NCBI GenBank assembly: GCA_964426135.1
Contig: CAYRPN010000061.1
Location: 1 to 32,433 of the forward strand
Direction: 5' to 3'
Length of the DNA stretch: 32,433 nucleotides
DNA from: CAYRPN01 sp964426135
Lineage (GTDB): Bacteria; Planctomycetota; Phycisphaerae; Phycisphaerales; Phycisphaeraceae
Program-made: the position numbers and the translations under genes
In this document: positions 31,510 through 32,433 of the stretch, one piece after another
Numbering within the stretch: position 1 is the first letter of the stretch
How the letters are laid out: each line of letters begins with the position of its first letter
Notes under the pieces: model-generated
Told to the model about the DNA's origin: nothing
Seen by the model: the letters and a program-made list of their open reading frames with translations, nothing else
The model's database searches: none

Positions 31510-32142
31510 TCACTCCTCCGCCACCTCATCCGCCTCACCCGCCAGCAGCTTCTTCAATTTCGCCAAGGCCCGGTGTCCTCGCGCCAGCACGGTGCCCAGT
31601 GGTTCGCCAAGGTTCTCGGCGATCTCGGCGAAGCTCAGGCCGGCGGTGTGCCGCAACTGAATGATCGTGCGGTCGGCTTCGCTCATGCTGGCGATCGCTT
31701 TCTGCACGATGGCGACCTGCTCGGCTCGGCTGACCCGGTCGGCGGGATCCTCGTGATCGGAGCCTTCCGCGTCGCTGACGGCGTTTTCTTGCGCCATCTG
31801 CCACGCCGCCGTGTCACCGCCCCGCTCGTCCTCGCCCCGTCCGCCCGTCATGTCCATCGGCCGGGCGTGGCGTTTGCGGCGACGCATCTCGTCGCGCAGC
31901 TGGTTCATCGCAATCCGAAACAGCCAAGGCTCGAACCGACCTTGTTCCTGGTAACCCGACAGATGCGTGGCGATCTGCACAAACGTGGCCTGCGTGATTT
32001 CCTCCGCCAGGTCCCGGTCGCCGCACTGGCGCACGAGCAAGGCGAAGACCCGCTTGCCGAAGCGATCAACCAGATCGCGCCAAGCATCGGCATCGCCCGA
32101 CCCCGCGGCGGCCAGCAAACTGTCCAACGGCAACTGCGGCAC
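31510..32142 (-). CDS. ECF-type RNA polymerase sigma factor
   Basis: A 210-residue sigma-70 family protein with only regions 2 and 4. Region 2 is at about 28-92 (DLAEEITQATFVQIATHLSGY, then FEPWLFRIAMNQLRDEMRRRKR). A Gly/Asp/Glu-rich linker of about 45 residues follows. Region 4 is at about 139-201 (ASMSEADRTIIQLRHTAGLSFAEIAENLGEPLGTVLARGHRAL). The start is a GTG at 32142, with AAGGA about ten bases upstream and an in-frame stop shortly before. TAGAAT near 32187 may be a -10 box. The downstream anti-sigma and periplasmic genes suggest envelope-stress control. Confidence 0.9.
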   Translation of the reverse strand: MPQLPLDSLLAAAGSGDADAWRDLVDRFGKRVFALLVRQCGDRDLAEEITQATFVQIATHLSGYQEQGRFEPWLFRIAMNQLRDEMRRRKRHARPMDMTGGRGEDERGGDTAAWQMAQENAVSDAEGSDHEDPADRVSRAEQVAIVQKAIASMSEADRTIIQLRHTAGLSFAEIAENLGEPLGTVLARGHRALAKLKKLLAGEADEVAEE

Positions 32143-32260
32143 AGGCGAGAAATCCTTGATTCAGTAGGCAAAACGCATTGCCGAGCATTCTATTGCATCT
32201 CGTCAATGGCGTGGAACCGTCGAGATGGGCGGAAAAATGCGGGGATAAGCGGACGAAGCA

Positions 32261-32379
32261 GTGAAAAGTGCAAAGTATGAAGTGAAAAGTGCAAAGTGAA
32301 GAGAAAATGCAGATTGAAAGCCCGATCGAAGGGGCTTGGTGCCCTCACCTGGGCACTTCGCACTTTTTACTTTTCACTC
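32261..32379. repeat. AGTGAAAAGTGCAAAG repeat and palindrome upstream of the sigma gene
   Basis: Three degenerate copies of AGTGAAAAGTGCAAAG (32261-32312) are the complement of the repeat at 31429-31508. CACTTCGCACTTTTTACTTT at 32355-32374 closes a local palindrome. The sigma gene is thus flanked by inverted copies. Apart from this, 32143-32433 holds no gene. Confidence 0.75.
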
Positions 32380-32406
32380 CAGTAGTGTCCGGTTAACGAT
32401 TGACCA

Positions 32407-32430
32407 AAGAGCGATTCCGCTCTTGTTTTT
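32407..32430 (+). terminator. Terminator-like hairpin at the window edge
   Basis: AAGAGCG (32407-32413) and CGCTCTT (32418-32424) pair around a four-base loop and are followed by GTTTTT. No plus-strand gene precedes it closely. It adjoins TAGTGTCCGGTTAAC at about 32383, which could be the end of an insertion sequence continuing past the edge. Confidence 0.4.
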
Positions 32431-32433
32431 CAC

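Overview
The window is GC-rich and reads like a chromosome segment of a Planctomycetota bacterium, possibly of the Phycisphaerae. I infer this from a PEP-CTERM-type sorting tail, a DUF1080 secreted protein, outer-membrane barrels ending in Phe, a CdaA variant, short GC-rich genes in small clusters, and an unusually dense load of nested palindromic repeats. No rRNA, tRNA, CRISPR array or complete insertion sequence was seen.

Layout. 1-685: the end of a secreted Pro/Asp/Glu repeat protein with a PEP-CTERM-like tail. 1382-2464: Mrp/ApbC Fe-S carrier. 2946-4312: small lipoprotein cytochrome c and an outer-membrane barrel. 4748-10297: a tightly packed minus-strand glycolate oxidase operon in the order glcD, antitoxin, ParE-like toxin, glcE, GNAT-like protein, 70-residue protein, glcF. 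A two-gene module therefore sits at each subunit junction. 10429-13126: SolA-type amine oxidase and a trans-polyprenyl diphosphate synthase. 13151-15035: DUF1080 protein and DUF481 outer-membrane protein. 15186-16531: hypoxanthine phosphoribosyltransferase coupled to a bacterial PH-domain membrane protein. 16803-20438: PA0069-like radical SAM protein, phosphoglycolate phosphatase, YkgJ-type Cys-cluster protein and the c-di-AMP synthase CdaA. 21533-24543: RNase Y, hicAB, a small secreted protein and UspA. 24735-28138: SpoIIE-type PP2C phosphatase, DUF192 lipoprotein and GluQ. 28319-29488: a fusion of GAR transformylase (PurN) with a (p)ppGpp hydrolase-type HD domain. 29720-32142: an ECF sigma / anti-sigma / periplasmic helical protein operon.

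How parts fit. Phosphoglycolate phosphatase makes glycolate from 2-phosphoglycolate and GlcDEF oxidises it to glyoxylate, so both halves of a phosphoglycolate salvage route are here. Hpt and PurN-HD both bear on purine supply, and the HD half adds a link to alarmone turnover; CdaA makes a second nucleotide messenger.

The most interesting features are the PurN-HD fusion, the doubly interrupted glc operon, and a set of palindromic elements. These elements have terminal inverted repeats, interiors that can be swapped or nested, and in two cases flanking direct repeats that look like target duplications. They often abut gene 3' ends. Two other palindromic blocks lie in frame inside coding regions (glcF and the PH-domain gene).
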